From Campylobacter massiliensis (GTDB lineage Bacteria; Campylobacterota; Campylobacteria; Campylobacterales; Campylobacteraceae), in assembly GCF_014253065.1 (NCBI RefSeq), contig NZ_JACLZK010000002.1, positions 496,001-560,000 of the forward strand: a DNA stretch of 64,000 bases. The letters are read 5' to 3'. The translations under genes were made by a program, and so were the position numbers. The stretch's first letter is position 1. The number at the start of each line of letters is the position of its first letter. Below, piece by piece: positions 63,756-64,000 of this stretch. Below the pieces are notes generated by a model, which had not been told where the DNA came from, did not search any database, and saw only the letters and a program-made list of their open reading frames with translations.

Positions 63756-64000
63756 TTATATACCTTTTTATTGCATTTTGTAACTCTTGCGGGATCTCAA
63801 AGCACGTCTGCATCGCGCACATATCGACGGCTGCTTGCGAGCTAGAGCCCGTGCACAGCGTCTCGCCTGTTTTTGCGTTTCTGACGACGTAGCCGATCTT
63901 TAGAAAGCACTCGCACTCTTTTAGCGTCGCCTCCACCTCGATCTCGTCGCCGAAAAACACGGGTTTTATGTATTTCGCCTCGATTTTTACGATCGGGTAG
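63730..64000 (-). CDS. Hotdog-fold acyl thioesterase (5' part beyond right edge)
   Basis: The frame is open to the right edge; the visible C-terminal 90 residues read YPIVKIEAKYIKPVFFGDE, then IEVEATLKECECFLKIGYVV and ETLCTGSSSQAAVDM. This is the middle and end of a 4HBT (YbgC/FadM-like) acyl-CoA or acyl-ACP thioesterase; the usual N-terminal catalytic Asp region is off the window. A GTG in the frame at 63960 is not the start because homology continues upstream. It precedes the LolA-like gene, with overlap, in the same operon. Confidence 0.82.
   Translation of the reverse strand, partial: YPIVKIEAKYIKPVFFGDEIEVEATLKECECFLKIGYVVRNAKTGETLCTGSSSQAAVDMCAMQTCFEIPQELQNAIKRYINEKNSNNF

Overview
The window looks like chromosome from a Campylobacter of the higher-GC oral/gut group (C. 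rectus, C. showae, C. curvus or C. concisus type). Signs are epsilonproteobacterial gene blocks (trpC-HIT-TPR-ykgJ-trmN6 and flgI-flgJ-flgM-flgN-flgK as in C. jejuni), a class II DAHP synthase, a RibBA-like protein whose RibA half has decayed, and an extreme abundance of the hexamer AAATTT in and between genes. No insertion sequence, prophage, CRISPR array or rRNA operon was seen.

Layout. 1-9035: a chemoreceptor (cut by the left edge), then two tandem paralogous pairs of a periplasmic molybdopterin S-/N-oxide reductase and its monohaem cytochrome c; the second pair is split by a hairpin-rich 618-base insert. 9305-13322: DyP peroxidase, a two-component system and ribB. 13635-22986: a membrane-tethered nuclease-like protein, tRNA-fMet and tRNA-Gln behind a consensus sigma70 promoter, MOSC protein, ilvA, CoA-binding protein, trmA, NhaC-type antiporter, a short-chain dehydrogenase and an ankyrin protein. 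23050-29573: a tightly overlapping seven-gene minus-strand operon. 29811-36134: aroG, then plus-strand rarD, pyrB and pyrC, followed by a frameshifted membrane-protein relic. 36135-46388: an AbgA-like amidohydrolase, nagZ, gpsA, gatB, atpB, a TSUP transporter and sodC. 46443-54273: flagellar genes, with flgI-J-M-N-K on the minus strand and flaG-fliD-fliS-fliT on the plus strand, and candidate sigma54 and sigma28 promoters. 54989-55310: RNase P RNA. 55477-60917: a low-GC orphan membrane protein, a DMT transporter and thiamine thiazole genes (thiS, thiG, thiH, thiE, no thiF). 61006-64000: MMPL-type exporter, LolA-like protein and hotdog thioesterase, a triple typical of one end of aryl-polyene-type clusters; the rest would lie beyond the right edge.

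Themes. The reductase/cytochrome pairs and the chemoreceptor suit a microaerobe that respires S- and N-oxides; DyP peroxidase and periplasmic Cu/Zn SOD add oxidative defence. The most unusual genome-scale signal is that AAATTT occurs in inverted pairs as hairpins close to the 3' ends of many genes, resembling the paired uptake sequences of Haemophilus and Neisseria; AAATTT also fits RAATTY, the methylation motif tied to natural transformation in C. jejuni. That link is inference.
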